Positions 8,248 to 16,330 are shown, numbered from the stretch's first letter. The stretch is 27,604 nt of DNA from Acinetobacter marinus (GCF_900096915.1 NZ_FMYK01000012.1:1-27604), one strand, 5' to 3'. Translations and numbers: made by a program. Notes: generated by a model not told the origin, from the sequence alone.

Positions 8248-9012
8248 TTATAGCCACGAATGATCAGGCACCACAATGGTTTTGTCCTGAATCATCGCCT
8301 CATGAAACTCCACATCATAAACACTCTTTAAAAATACAGGATCAGTCAGTCGAGCATGATCATCAGGCTGAATCACTTGATATTGACGCATAAAAAATAA
8401 TTGATCGGCAAATAAAAATGCCAGATTGGGATCGTGCATAATCGCAATCACGGTAAAATTCTGCCGTGATAGCTGCCTGAGCTTTTTCATCAAATAAGAC
8501 TGATAATACACATCCAAATGGTTGGTGGGCTCATCCAACAAAATCACTTTAGGCGCTTGTACCAAAATCCGTGCAATCATCACCAGTTGACGCTCACCAC
8601 CTGACAGTTCGGTATAGGAACGATGCTTAAGATGCTCAATATCAAGGTCAGCCAATGCTTGATCGACCAGTTGCCAATCTTGACGTGACGGATGAAAGCG
8701 ACTAAAGGCAGCACGCCCCGTGATCACCACATCTTTGACTTGGAACGGAAAAACGGTTTTATGAAACTGTGGTAAAAAACCAAGCAAACTCGCCCGCTGT
8801 TTGGCTTTGTATGCTGACAGTGCTTGACCTGCATAAAGGATTTGTCCACTTTGCACTGGCTCAAGTCCAGCCATGAGTTTGAATAAGGTCGATTTTCCAC
8901 AGCCATTACGCCCCAAAATCACCGAAAACTGCTGCTCAGGAAATTGCAAATCAATGTTTTTTAACACTTGCTTTTGCCCATAGGCATAATTCAACTGTTG
9001 AATCCGTATCAT
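8248..9012 (-). CDS. Iron-siderophore ABC transporter ATP-binding protein (FecE/FhuC type)
   Basis: A 254-residue ATPase that drives import across the inner membrane together with the FecCD permease. Walker A is GRNGCGKST (34-42), followed by a Q-loop region in GFLPQFHKT, the signature LSGGERQ, Walker B VILLDEPTNHLD and the switch His in AIMHDPN. This layout is that of the siderophore/heme/cobalamin subfamily. The ATG at 9012 overlaps the permease stop as ATGA, indicating translational coupling, and is preferred over the TTG two codons upstream. The substrate class is inferred from the operon. Confidence 0.94.
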   Translation of the reverse strand: MIRIQQLNYAYGQKQVLKNIDLQFPEQQFSVILGRNGCGKSTLFKLMAGLEPVQSGQILYAGQALSAYKAKQRASLLGFLPQFHKTVFPFQVKDVVITGRAAFSRFHPSRQDWQLVDQALADLDIEHLKHRSYTELSGGERQLVMIARILVQAPKVILLDEPTNHLDVYYQSYLMKKLRQLSRQNFTVIAIMHDPNLAFLFADQLFFMRQYQVIQPDDHARLTDPVFLKSVYDVEFHEAMIQDKTIVVPDHSWL

Positions 9013-10052
9013 GACCAATTCATCCGTTGGGTTTTCATCAAGATTAAGAAGAATGGTGCGCCAAGTAACATGGTAAAAATTCCAATCGGAATTTCAAAGG
9101 TCAGCAATACCCGTGAAAAATTGTCAATCAACAATAAACAACTGCCCCCCAAAATCATATTGGCAGGAATGCTTGCCCGATGATCAGGTCCCACAAGCAT
9201 CCGTACGATATGTGGCATAAACAAACCATATAAACTGATAATCCCAGCTGCTGCCACCGAGGTCGAGGTACACAGTGTCACCAGCGCAATTAATATCATT
9301 TGCTCCCATTTCGGATTGACACCAACTGCTTGTGCTTCTTCTGCGCCGAGTGCCAACAGGTTGAGTCGCCAGCGCATCAAATATAAGCCGATCAAACCGA
9401 TAGCAATCGGCACGATGGCATAATGCACTTTTTGCCATGTGGCTTGATGCAGATTGCCCATCGTCCACTGCACGATGGCTTGTAGCTTGAGCGGATCACT
9501 TAGATATTGAATGATGGTTAATCCCGCCAGAAATAATCCTGACACGATCATGCCCGACAAGATCACCATCACCAACGAGGTCTGACTCTCATGCTTTTGA
9601 AAGGCAAATAAATAGGTCAACAGCACCGCACTCAACCCAAAAACAAATGCCGACACATTCGCCGACCAGCCACCGAGTGATAATGCCAATGCTGCTCCAA
9701 AGGCTGCACCCGAAGAAATGCCAAGCACATATGAATCCACCAAAGGATTGCGAAACAGTGCCTGCAAACCATTGCCTGCAGTTGCCAATGCCGCACCGAC
9801 CATAAAGGTAAGTAGAATACGAGGCAAGCGCACATTAAAAATGATGTTTTGCATTAAGGCAAATTGCTCGGCATCAAAAAAATGCGCAACACCAAGCCAC
9901 TGCATAAACCACTGACTATATTGCCAAGCACTTAAGGTCTTAGACGGTCCGATCAGCATCGAGATAAAAATTAATACAATGGGTAATGGATAAAACCAAT
10001 AGGCTGGGAGCTTTGCTTTGACCTCTGTGACCAGCAACTCGGCATGACTCAT
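9009..10052 (-). CDS. FecCD-family ABC permease (BtuC/FhuB/FecD fold)
   Basis: A 347-residue inner-membrane protein with about nine or ten hydrophobic helices, forming a homodimeric channel for ferric siderophore or a related chelate. Family landmarks are GAALATAGNGLQALFRNPL with GISSGAAFGAALAL following, the cytoplasmic EEAQAVGVNP loop that contacts the ATPase, and AAAGIISLYGLFMPHIVRML with LVGPDHR. The length matches the family. ATG 10052 overlaps the upstream binding-protein stop (ATGA), and its own stop overlaps the ATPase start in the same way. Only one permease gene is present, as in BtuC-like systems. Confidence 0.95.
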   Translation of the reverse strand: MSHAELLVTEVKAKLPAYWFYPLPIVLIFISMLIGPSKTLSAWQYSQWFMQWLGVAHFFDAEQFALMQNIIFNVRLPRILLTFMVGAALATAGNGLQALFRNPLVDSYVLGISSGAAFGAALALSLGGWSANVSAFVFGLSAVLLTYLFAFQKHESQTSLVMVILSGMIVSGLFLAGLTIIQYLSDPLKLQAIVQWTMGNLHQATWQKVHYAIVPIAIGLIGLYLMRWRLNLLALGAEEAQAVGVNPKWEQMILIALVTLCTSTSVAAAGIISLYGLFMPHIVRMLVGPDHRASIPANMILGGSCLLLIDNFSRVLLTFEIPIGIFTMLLGAPFFLILMKTQRMNWS

Positions 10053-11155
10053 GACATCAGCGCCTTGGCAATCGCTTCGCCATATAATTCAGTGAGTATT
10101 TTCAATTGCAAAGTCGCCACAGGCAAATCTGCCGAATCTGGATAAATGCTATGATTCAAAGAAATCGCCGTCACAATAATTTTGATGGTGTGTGGATTAT
10201 AAATAAATGCAGGGGTCAAATTAAACACTTGATGGGTACGCACTGCTTTGAGTTGTTGCAACTCCTCTCGTTGATAAATCAACTCAGGATCACTATTCCA
10301 CAGCACAATATTATCAGGATTCCATTCGATCAAAGTTTCAGGGTTGACATTGGGCTGGCTGGCATCGGTTTTGAGGATGTTCACTGCGCCTGCCAGTTCG
10401 ATGAAATCATTGGTGATGGATTGTCGCCCTGAGGTTGAAAAAATCCGTCCACCCGACCACGCATAATAAATACTTTCCTTATTGGCTTGCTTGGCAGTAT
10501 TAGCCGCCACTTTCGCAAGCTCACGATCGGCAAAGCGCAGCAATTGATTCGCTCGGGCTTCTGCGCCAGTCAAGATGGCAATTTCAGCGAGTTCCTCTTT
10601 GACCTGTGCATAGGTACTCGACTCCATCACGTACACAGCGATATGGAACTTGCGCAGTAAGTCGATGGTTTGGGTTTGACCACTGCCAACAATGACTAAA
10701 TCAGGCTTGAGCAAGACCAAACTTTCGATATTGGTGGCATTGGCACCTTGTGATGGCGTCGCCAATTGTTTAGCAGCAATACGAGGATCGAGCTTGGAAT
10801 AGGCTTGGTACAATAAGGGCTGTAAATACACCTCAGCAGGAATTCCGACCACTTTATGCCCTTGTTGCAACATATATAAGCCGTCTAGTGCCGACTCAAA
10901 CAAAGACACCACCCGCATCGCATGATGATCCATACAGACGTCGGTTTGACTACTATCCAGCACACAAATCGCTTGCTTTGTGGCAAGTTTAGACGCTGGA
11001 TGTGTGCCATTTTGAAATTGCACGCTAGGAGGTTGCAGCGCTGTGCTTTTCTCATCTTTTGGCACATCTTGCTGTGCATTGAACTGACTATCACAGCCAT
11101 AACACAGCATCAGCACGCCCAGTGATAAGTTGCGAAGTACATTCGTTCCAATCAT
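10049..11155 (-). CDS. Periplasmic binding protein of the iron ABC transporter (Peripla_BP_2)
   Basis: A 368-residue substrate-binding protein that delivers a siderophore or similar chelate from the periplasm to the permease. The N-terminus has a hydrophobic leader ending LCYGCDS, which may be a lipobox, although the residue at -3 is Cys rather than Leu, so lipid anchoring is uncertain. The BtuF/FecB-type domain starts near AMRVVSLFESALDGLYML and includes ESLVLLKPDLVIVGSG and a C-terminal helical lobe. Two Cys near residues 64-73 (CVLDSSQTDVC) could form a disulfide. The start is ATG 11155, with weak ribosome site. The gene lies 49 bases after the receptor stop and is translationally coupled to the permease. 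Confidence 0.92.
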   Translation of the reverse strand: MIGTNVLRNLSLGVLMLCYGCDSQFNAQQDVPKDEKSTALQPPSVQFQNGTHPASKLATKQAICVLDSSQTDVCMDHHAMRVVSLFESALDGLYMLQQGHKVVGIPAEVYLQPLLYQAYSKLDPRIAAKQLATPSQGANATNIESLVLLKPDLVIVGSGQTQTIDLLRKFHIAVYVMESSTYAQVKEELAEIAILTGAEARANQLLRFADRELAKVAANTAKQANKESIYYAWSGGRIFSTSGRQSITNDFIELAGAVNILKTDASQPNVNPETLIEWNPDNIVLWNSDPELIYQREELQQLKAVRTHQVFNLTPAFIYNPHTIKIIVTAISLNHSIYPDSADLPVATLQLKILTELYGEAIAKALMS

Positions 11156-11204
11156 ATCGACTGCACGCTATGCTGTGACAAAATGCTTTGCCAAATTACT
11201 GATT

Positions 11205-13361
11205 TTAAAATTGCCATGCAACACTCAAAGATGCTTTTAAAGGTTCGCTAGGTTGTACCCATAGACTACTATAGCTCGATAAATAGTATTCTGTATCAAA
11301 TAGATTATGCAGATTGAGTTGATAACGCACTCGAGGACTCGCTTGATAATAACCTGATACATTGAACAAAGTGTAATCTGGCAAGGTAAATCCGTTACTG
11401 GTACTGGTCGGACTATCACCACTACGTGAGCCAACATAGCTGACATTGGCGATCAGACCTGCACTTTGCAAATCATGTTGCCAAAAATCATAATTCAGAT
11501 TGAGATTGGCAGCATGCTTTGGCACATTGGTCAGCGGTGAACCTTTGGGCAAGTAATTGTCTTTGGTCACTTCGGCATCGGTATAGCTATAATTCGCCGA
11601 CATAGCGAGCTGATCCGTCCAACGATGACGCACATCAACTTCCACACCACGGCTACGCACTTCACCAGCAGTGGCTTCATAGTTACTATCCACAGGATCG
11701 ACCATCAACACATTTTTCTTCTTCATGTCAAAAACCGCGACGCTCAGCTCGCTGTCATCTTGCCACTGAAACTTACTGCCAAGCTCTACACTTTTCGACT
11801 CCTCAGGATCAAACGTTTGAAAATCTCGTCCCATGCCGTTATTCATAGCAAATGCTGTGCCATAGTTACTATAAATAGACCACGAGTCTGTCGGGCGATA
11901 GGTGATGGCGATCCGTGGGCTAAATTGATTGTGTGTGCGTTGATCACGACTGTCATTGAGGTGATTTTCAAATGCTTGTTTGACATGATCAAGGCGCCCA
12001 CCGAGCACTAGATTCCATTGATCATTAAAGAATATTTGATCTTGTAGGTTCAGCGCCATATAGCGTTGTCTTTCATCTGAGTCGGTAAATAGTGCCATTT
12101 CAGGCGAGAACTGCCCATAAACTGGATCATAAATATTGATCCAATTTGGATATTCATTGCTATGATTACGGCGTAATTGTTTTTGCTTAAAGTCATATTG
12201 CCCTGCTTCAGTCGCGATGACCAATTCATGACGTGCCCAATCTTGATCAATCGTACCCAATAACTCCGCCTGCCACATCAAATCTTCAGTTTGATAGTTA
12301 CGATAACGGCGTTGTCGCTCAAGTGTTTCGCCATCTGCTTGGATTCTTCTCGGCTCTGTCGAAAAACCGACCATTTGCGCATCTTTATAACTGATTGCAG
12401 AGCGTAATTTCCAGTCGGGATTGAGCGCATGGCTCAGACGCAATTGATACCAATAATCCTTAACCCGCATATCACCGTCGCTCGGCTCACCTGTAAACGT
12501 TGAGCTATCCATGGTCAAACGATTATTGACCGCAGAAATGCCCCGATCAAAAGTTCCTAAATGCTGCGTAAACTCAGTATCCAAATCAATTTGCGTGGCA
12601 TCACTCAAACGCCATGACAATTGTGGTGATACAAACAGTTGCTCACTGCTAACATGATCTCGAAAAGATTGATTATCCTCATGGGCGACAGCGATGCGAT
12701 ACGCAAGCTGATCATTGATCGGCGCAGTACGCTCTGCACTGACACGATATTCCTCTTGGCTAGAGGCACGCAAGGTGACCCGATTCTCAGTGTCCCATTG
12801 TGGTTGTTTACTATTAATGTTGAGTACGCCACCAACTTCGCCCCGACCATAAAGCGCTGCACTAGGTCCTTTTAAAAATTCCATCGACTCAACATTGAGC
12901 ATATCTCGAGGTGCAGAAAATCCTCGACTAACACTCAAGCCATTGCGGATAAATGTAGAACCTGTATTTGGATTCCCTTGAAAACCACGAAAAGAATAAT
13001 TTTCCCAAAAACCGCCACCAAAATTACTTTGATGAAATACACCACTCACTTGGCTTAAGGCGTCATCAATGCGTTGAATATCTTGTGATTCAATCAGTTT
13101 CTCAGAGAGATAACTGCGGCTAAATGGCACGTCCATCAGATCATGACTAAATTTGGTTGCTGAAGCTGTCGCTGTCTCTGATGTTTCTTCATCGCTGGCT
13201 TGTACTACAATGGTATTGAGCTGATACACTTCATCGGTCGTATCAGAGTCTGCTGCATAACTTAATTGACTCAAAATCAGCATAGAAATCGCCAAACTTA
13301 AATAGCTTTTCACAGCACGTCTGCCCACTATCTCAACGGCGCAATTATATTTCAGCATCAT
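11205..13361 (-). CDS. TonB-dependent siderophore receptor, first gene of the iron operon
   Basis: Outer-membrane receptor of about 718 residues. A signal peptide with a hydrophobic core LSLAISMLILS ends near SYA-ADS. A TonB box-like TIVVQA follows, then a plug domain with YSFRGFQGNPNTGSTFIRNG and MEFLKGPSAALYGRG, and a barrel ending SVAWQF. The plug matches the FpvA/FcuA-type siderophore group. GGGGAAGT lies just before two adjacent ATGs (13361 and 13358); either could be used, and the second has the better spacing. A TTG further upstream (13388) would lie above the likely transcription start and is rejected. It is followed by its binding protein, permease and ATPase, so this operon can carry the ligand all the way to the cytosol. 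Confidence 0.94.
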   Translation of the reverse strand: MMLKYNCAVEIVGRRAVKSYLSLAISMLILSQLSYAADSDTTDEVYQLNTIVVQASDEETSETATASATKFSHDLMDVPFSRSYLSEKLIESQDIQRIDDALSQVSGVFHQSNFGGGFWENYSFRGFQGNPNTGSTFIRNGLSVSRGFSAPRDMLNVESMEFLKGPSAALYGRGEVGGVLNINSKQPQWDTENRVTLRASSQEEYRVSAERTAPINDQLAYRIAVAHEDNQSFRDHVSSEQLFVSPQLSWRLSDATQIDLDTEFTQHLGTFDRGISAVNNRLTMDSSTFTGEPSDGDMRVKDYWYQLRLSHALNPDWKLRSAISYKDAQMVGFSTEPRRIQADGETLERQRRYRNYQTEDLMWQAELLGTIDQDWARHELVIATEAGQYDFKQKQLRRNHSNEYPNWINIYDPVYGQFSPEMALFTDSDERQRYMALNLQDQIFFNDQWNLVLGGRLDHVKQAFENHLNDSRDQRTHNQFSPRIAITYRPTDSWSIYSNYGTAFAMNNGMGRDFQTFDPEESKSVELGSKFQWQDDSELSVAVFDMKKKNVLMVDPVDSNYEATAGEVRSRGVEVDVRHRWTDQLAMSANYSYTDAEVTKDNYLPKGSPLTNVPKHAANLNLNYDFWQHDLQSAGLIANVSYVGSRSGDSPTSTSNGFTLPDYTLFNVSGYYQASPRVRYQLNLHNLFDTEYYLSSYSSLWVQPSEPLKASLSVAWQF

Positions 13362-13389
13362 ACTTCCCCAGATGGTAAATTTATGCAAT

Positions 13390-13430
13390 ATTATAACATT
13401 TCATCAATTTAGCAAGCATTTTTTATGCTT
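13390..13430 (-). promoter_or_regulatory. Extended -10 promoter with upstream inverted repeat
   Basis: On the minus strand TGTTATAAT (13390-13398) is a perfect extended -10, giving a predicted transcription start near 13383 and a leader of only about 22-25 bases to the receptor ATG. No good -35 is visible. Centred around -39 is a perfect 6-base inverted repeat, AAGCAT (13414-13419) and ATGCTT (13425-13430), with five T between. A weak -35 plus a palindrome at this place suggests an activator or repressor site, possibly for the divergent HxlR protein. No Fur-like box as good as that at 2421 is seen here. Confidence 0.55.
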
Positions 13431-13575
13431 AACAATATAATTTTAATCACTTTTTAATTTATTAATGGCTACAAACAAATCATCTAAAATATCATTTTGG
13501 GCTTATCCTTAAAACTCACTTTTATGGTTAGAGCCTACACTTGCTCACTCGTAACCATTCAATGAAAAACAATAA

Positions 13576-13604
13576 TTGGTGCATGACGTCATTTATGTTA
13601 ATAT
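13576..13604 (+). promoter_or_regulatory. Promoter of the HxlR regulator gene with palindrome in the spacer
   Basis: TTGGTG (13576-13581), a 17-base spacer and TAATAT (13599-13604) make a good sigma-70 promoter about 40 bases before the regulator ATG. The spacer contains the 10-base palindrome ATGACGTCAT (13583-13592). Protein bound there would block RNA polymerase, so autoregulation is a reasonable inference. Confidence 0.6.
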
Positions 13605-13643
13605 CTTTTTAATAGTGATTATTTAAGTAGCTGAGCGTAAACC

Positions 13644-14096
13644 ATGAGCCAAAAAATTGTCAATGAAACCTGTCCAATCGCACGTAGCTTGTCAGTGTTT
13701 GGCGACACATGGAGCATCCTTATCCTGCGTGATGCGCATGCAGGTTTTACACGTTTTGATCAATTTCGCAAACGCCTGAATATCGCCCCAACCATGCTGA
13801 CCAAGCGCCTGAATAATTTGGTCGAAGATGGCTTACTGGAAAGAAGCCGTTATTCAGACAACCCACCACGTGAAGAATATCTGCTCACCCCAGCTGGGCA
13901 AGATTTTTTACCGATTTTGTTTATGCTTGGAGATTGGGGACGTAAATACAAACCGCATCAACAGCCTGAATTAATGCAGCAGTTTTATGATGAGCAAGGC
14001 ACAGCAATTGAGCCGATTGTAATTGACCAATGTACAGGTGCGAAAATCGGCTCTCGCAAAATTTTAGCGAAACCGCCGATCACGGAGAAAAACTGA
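13644..14096 (+). CDS. HxlR-family winged-helix transcription regulator
   Basis: A 150-residue DNA-binding protein. The family's N-terminal Cys is present in ETCPIARSLSVFGDTWSIL, followed by the helix-turn-helix region FDQFRKRLNIAPTMLTKRL, the wing YSDNPPREEYLLTPAG and the dimer helix LFMLGDWGRKY. HxlR/YodB-type proteins often sense thiol-reactive or redox signals through this Cys, but many respond to unknown cues. A short C-terminal extension carries a second Cys in DQCTGAKIG, also common in Acinetobacter-type members. It is divergent from the siderophore transport operon and shares its 282-base control region, so it is the obvious candidate regulator of that operon. The start ATG follows the promoter at 13576-13604. 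Confidence 0.92.
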   Translation: MSQKIVNETCPIARSLSVFGDTWSILILRDAHAGFTRFDQFRKRLNIAPTMLTKRLNNLVEDGLLERSRYSDNPPREEYLLTPAGQDFLPILFMLGDWGRKYKPHQQPELMQQFYDEQGTAIEPIVIDQCTGAKIGSRKILAKPPITEKN

Positions 14097-14256
14097 AATA
14101 TGTCATCAAACTGAAAACTTACTGCGCTAAATTGGTCAGCACAACATGATAAGAATAATTTTCTGATAACAGCGCAGAAAAATAAAAACAGGATAAAACC
14201 CAAGGACAGACAAGCGTTCAAGGGCGAGCAGGCAGACACAATGATAACGACACTCG

Positions 14257-14293
14257 ACCAATCAACTTTTGAAGCGGAGTTGATTGGTTTTTT
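14257..14293 (+). terminator. Rho-independent terminator after the HxlR gene
   Basis: ACCAATCAACT (14257-14267) pairs perfectly with AGTTGATTGGT (14278-14288) around a 10-base loop, and T 14288-14293 gives the U-run. This is a clear intrinsic terminator for plus-strand transcription, about 160 bases past the regulator stop. Confidence 0.85.
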
Positions 14294-14371
14294 ATTGCTT
14301 AGATTTTATAAATCATTTTATCCTGCACCTTTCACTCGGCTCAATGCTCACTGAACCAGCATACACGACAT

Positions 14372-14397
14372 AAAAAAGCACCACCGAGGTGATGCTT
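14372..14397 (-). terminator. Rho-independent terminator after the dps gene
   Basis: AAGCACCACC (14376-14385) and GGTGATGCTT (14388-14397) form a stem with one mismatch and a tight loop. On the minus strand it is followed by six T (14372-14377 as A). It lies about 65 bases past the Dps stop. Confidence 0.75.
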
Positions 14398-14463
14398 CAA
14401 ACTCAAAATGAAACCGAATATCCTGTCTAATTGCGAATCTAATCGTTGATCAAAAATCAGAAC

Positions 14464-14946
14464 TTAGCCAAGAAAAGCATTATACATCCACACCAGTTTC
14501 TCTTGTTCAAGCACATATTCAGTGACTAAGTCCGAAGAGCCCTGATCGTCCACTGCCTCAGCGGCTTCTGACACTTTACGTTGTTCCTCAATCAAACTTT
14601 GCAAACCCGAGACCACGCCTTGTACACACTGCTTACCATCATGCACGTTCTTATCTTCTTTGATCGATGCATTCTCAGAAAAGTCAGAATATGCGTGCAA
14701 AGGTGTGCCACCGAGGGTCAGGATACGCTCTGCGATTTCATCAATTTGCAGTTGTAAATCAGTATATAGCTCTTCAAACTTTTCATGTAGGGAGAAGAAA
14801 TGTTCGCCTTTTACATTCCAGTGATAGCCACGCACATTGATATAAAAAATGTGATAGCTTGAAAGCAGGTGATTCAATTTATTGATAATGTCTGTCATGT
14901 CTTTTTTTTCAAGACCGATTTGATTTGTATTTGCCATCTGATTCAT
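14464..14946 (-). CDS. dps: Dps-family ferritin-like DNA/iron protein
   Basis: A 160-residue mini-ferritin that forms a 12-subunit shell, oxidises Fe2+ using peroxide and stores iron, protecting DNA. The ferroxidase residues sit at the usual places: His in YHWNVKGEHFFSLHEKFEELY (kept here as a landmark: HWNVKG, HEKFEELY) and Asp/Glu in DEIAERI. The C-terminal helix ends EKLVWMYNAFLG. The short N-terminal tail has a few Lys but no long basic extension, so strong DNA binding is doubtful. ATG 14946 has AGAGGACA directly before it; a second ATG at 14937 is possible. It is transcribed alone, with its own terminator at 14372-14397. Confidence 0.93.
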   Translation of the reverse strand: MNQMANTNQIGLEKKDMTDIINKLNHLLSSYHIFYINVRGYHWNVKGEHFFSLHEKFEELYTDLQLQIDEIAERILTLGGTPLHAYSDFSENASIKEDKNVHDGKQCVQGVVSGLQSLIEEQRKVSEAAEAVDDQGSSDLVTEYVLEQEKLVWMYNAFLG

Positions 14947-15291
14947 TGTCCTCTATCTAAATTTAAAAAAATTTCGATATATCTAACTTTGCAAAACAAT
15001 TCACATGCAACACATGTAAACAAGCACGGCATAAAAGGCAAAGTCAGACAGATCATCAATTGCGCAAAAATACTCTAGCAAATCCTTTTCACCGACTGTG
15101 TATCAGTGATTAATGCTTTGTTAGCAAAATGTTATTTTATCTTTTTTGAAGTAAACGAATGCTTTTGAATCCTCAATTCACCCCGCAAACCAGCAAAATA
15201 ACACATTGATTTTGCTGGTTTGCATGACTCATTTTTTCAGAATTGTTTTTCTAGCTCACATTATCCAAATTTGGATAAATCAAATGTACCG
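14947..15291. other. Gene-free stretch upstream of dps
   Basis: About 345 bases without a supported gene. It holds the dps leader (AGAGGA ribosome site), a small inverted repeat ACATG/CATGT (15003-15017) in the likely promoter region, and the 15-base perfect inverted repeat at 15185-15223. I found no convincing sigma-70 promoter pair for dps. Confidence 0.5.
15185..15223. repeat. Perfect 15-base inverted repeat (hairpin)
   Basis: GCAAACCAGCAAAAT (15185-15199) is exactly repeated in inverted form at 15209-15223 around a 9-base spacer. It lies about 70 bases past the stop of the 164-residue gene on the minus strand and upstream of dps. Neither side has an immediate T-run (the nearest is a T stretch about eight bases further on the plus strand), so it is only a possible terminator. 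A processing site or protein site is also possible. Confidence 0.6.
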
Positions 15292-15786
15292 TTAGATTTT
15301 TGCATTTAATACCTGTTTCGGCACTCTCGTCTGCCAATTATCCTTTAAACTCGGCACATAAAACTGCGCACCGACCTCGACTAATTCGGCATCCAAAAGA
15401 CTGTGTACAGTGAGCAAAAAGATGTAATCCGCATGCAGTGGATTGAGCGTATTTTGTTGTTGCAGAAACTTTTTGCGGGTTTGCTGTGCCTGAGTCACCA
15501 GTTGATTGGCAAATTGTCGATCTTTCAATTTTGTCATCGCAGTCAAACGCAACTCCACTGTCGCCCATTCTTGAATCAATTTCTGGAAAATATCAAACTC
15601 TCGGCGACTACTCTCCCATGTCAACTGCTCAAGCGCTTCGCTAGATTCAGGCAAAATCGGCAATAACAAGTCCATGGTACTTGGAAAAATTTTCTTAAAA
15701 TTCATCATAAACTTGACAGGATCATCACCTGGATAATCATTAAACTGCACGGTCTGCTGACGATCTGTTAAGAAAATAGTAAACAT
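15292..15786 (-). CDS. Unrecognised 164-residue protein
   Basis: I do not recognise a family. The protein starts MFTIFLTDRQQTVQFNDYP and is mostly helical and charged, without signal peptide, membrane helix or Cys motif. It includes a DPVKFMMNFKKIFPS segment, a central helical region rich in Gln, Arg and Glu, and a hydrophobic ADYIFLLTVHSLLDAELV near the end. Codon use and composition look like neighbouring core genes, and the frame is clean, so it is likely real and cytoplasmic. ATG 15786 is the first good start. It stands alone between dps and the gene-free stretch before tmk. No function is proposed. Confidence 0.7.
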   Translation of the reverse strand: MFTIFLTDRQQTVQFNDYPGDDPVKFMMNFKKIFPSTMDLLLPILPESSEALEQLTWESSRREFDIFQKLIQEWATVELRLTAMTKLKDRQFANQLVTQAQQTRKKFLQQQNTLNPLHADYIFLLTVHSLLDAELVEVGAQFYVPSLKDNWQTRVPKQVLNAKI

Positions 15787-16144
15787 AATAGCTTGGGCTC
15801 AAATCTACAAAGGTGCCTATTGTAGTGTGTCTTGATGCGAAAGACTATCTTCACATCCAGTGCTGGACTTTTTAATCACGACTTCACTTTTTAGCTGATA
15901 ATGATTTTCAATCTATACCCTTCATATTTTATTCATTATGTGGATATCTACTGGCAATATTTGTCACTTTTTGCCAATAACAATTATCGATACAGATGCA
16001 ATAAGTTTGCATCATTCATTAATTATTTTAAAAAAAATACAGAAAACCATTTAAATTACCTAAATTATTAATATTTTCTCATCAAAACAAGATTATATTA
16101 AGATTTATTTTGCAATATTTACTTAATATCTCTTTAAGTAATGA

Positions 16145-16279
16145 TTCATTTTGCACATCACATTTTCATAAAAAATGTTAAACTCAGTTCACATAATTAT
16201 AAAAAACCTAGCTGTAAAGCAACCTTCCTCCAGAGCAAGGTTAGTGTTCAGTGCTGATGAACACTAACCTTATTTTTTT
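16145..16279 (+). ncRNA. Candidate small RNA ending at an orphan terminator
   Basis: A strong intrinsic terminator (16237-16279) ends plus-strand transcription, yet the neighbouring genes on both sides are on the minus strand, so something must be transcribed from the intergenic region. A TTGCAA (16110-16115) with 17-base spacing to TTTAAG (16133-16138) could start it near 16145, giving about 135 bases; other AT-rich -10-like sequences could give a shorter RNA. AACCTT (16221-16226) could pair with AAGGTT (16237-16242), competing with the terminator stem. The start and existence of the RNA are inferred; only the terminator is clear. Confidence 0.4.
16237..16279 (+). terminator. Strong rho-independent terminator without an upstream gene
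   Basis: AAGGTTAGTGTTCA (16237-16250) pairs perfectly over 14 bases with TGAACACTAACCTT (16258-16271) around a 7-base loop, followed by A and seven T (16273-16279). On the minus strand the stem is followed by GCTCTGG, not a T-run, so it is not oriented for the tmk transcript. Confidence 0.88.
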
Positions 16280-16330
16280 GTCTTAACAATTACTTTACTT
16301 CGATTTCAATAAAAATTAACCAATGAATTT

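Larger units (their letters stand above)
14097..14463. other. Gene-free stretch between the HxlR and dps genes
   Basis: No convincing coding sequence was seen on either strand in these 367 bases. It contains the plus-strand terminator at 14257-14293 and the minus-strand terminator at 14372-14397, as expected between two converging genes. The roughly 160 bases between the HxlR stop and its terminator form a long untranslated tail without recognised content. Confidence 0.6.
15787..16330. other. AT-rich gene-free stretch between the 164-residue gene and tmk
   Basis: About 544 bases without a supported coding sequence on either strand. The composition is strongly AT-rich with many A and T runs. 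Its main content is the strong plus-strand terminator at 16237-16279, for which no plus-strand gene exists upstream in this window's region, and possible promoter hexamers before it (see the candidate RNA at 16145-16279). Confidence 0.6.

Noticed and set aside
13389..13643. Possible cobalamin riboswitch before the receptor operon
   Set aside because: BtuB/BtuCDF-like operons can carry one, but the leader is only about 25 bases long and contains no B12-box-like sequence; the receptor plug also looks siderophore-type.
13985..14239. Minus-strand open frame overlapping the end of the HxlR gene
   Set aside because: It overlaps a well-supported gene on the other strand, has a hydrophobic but unpatterned sequence and no family features.
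15003..15017. ACATG/CATGT inverted repeat upstream of dps as an OxyR site
   Set aside because: The short palindrome does not match the ATAG-N7-CTAT spacing of OxyR sites and could arise by chance.
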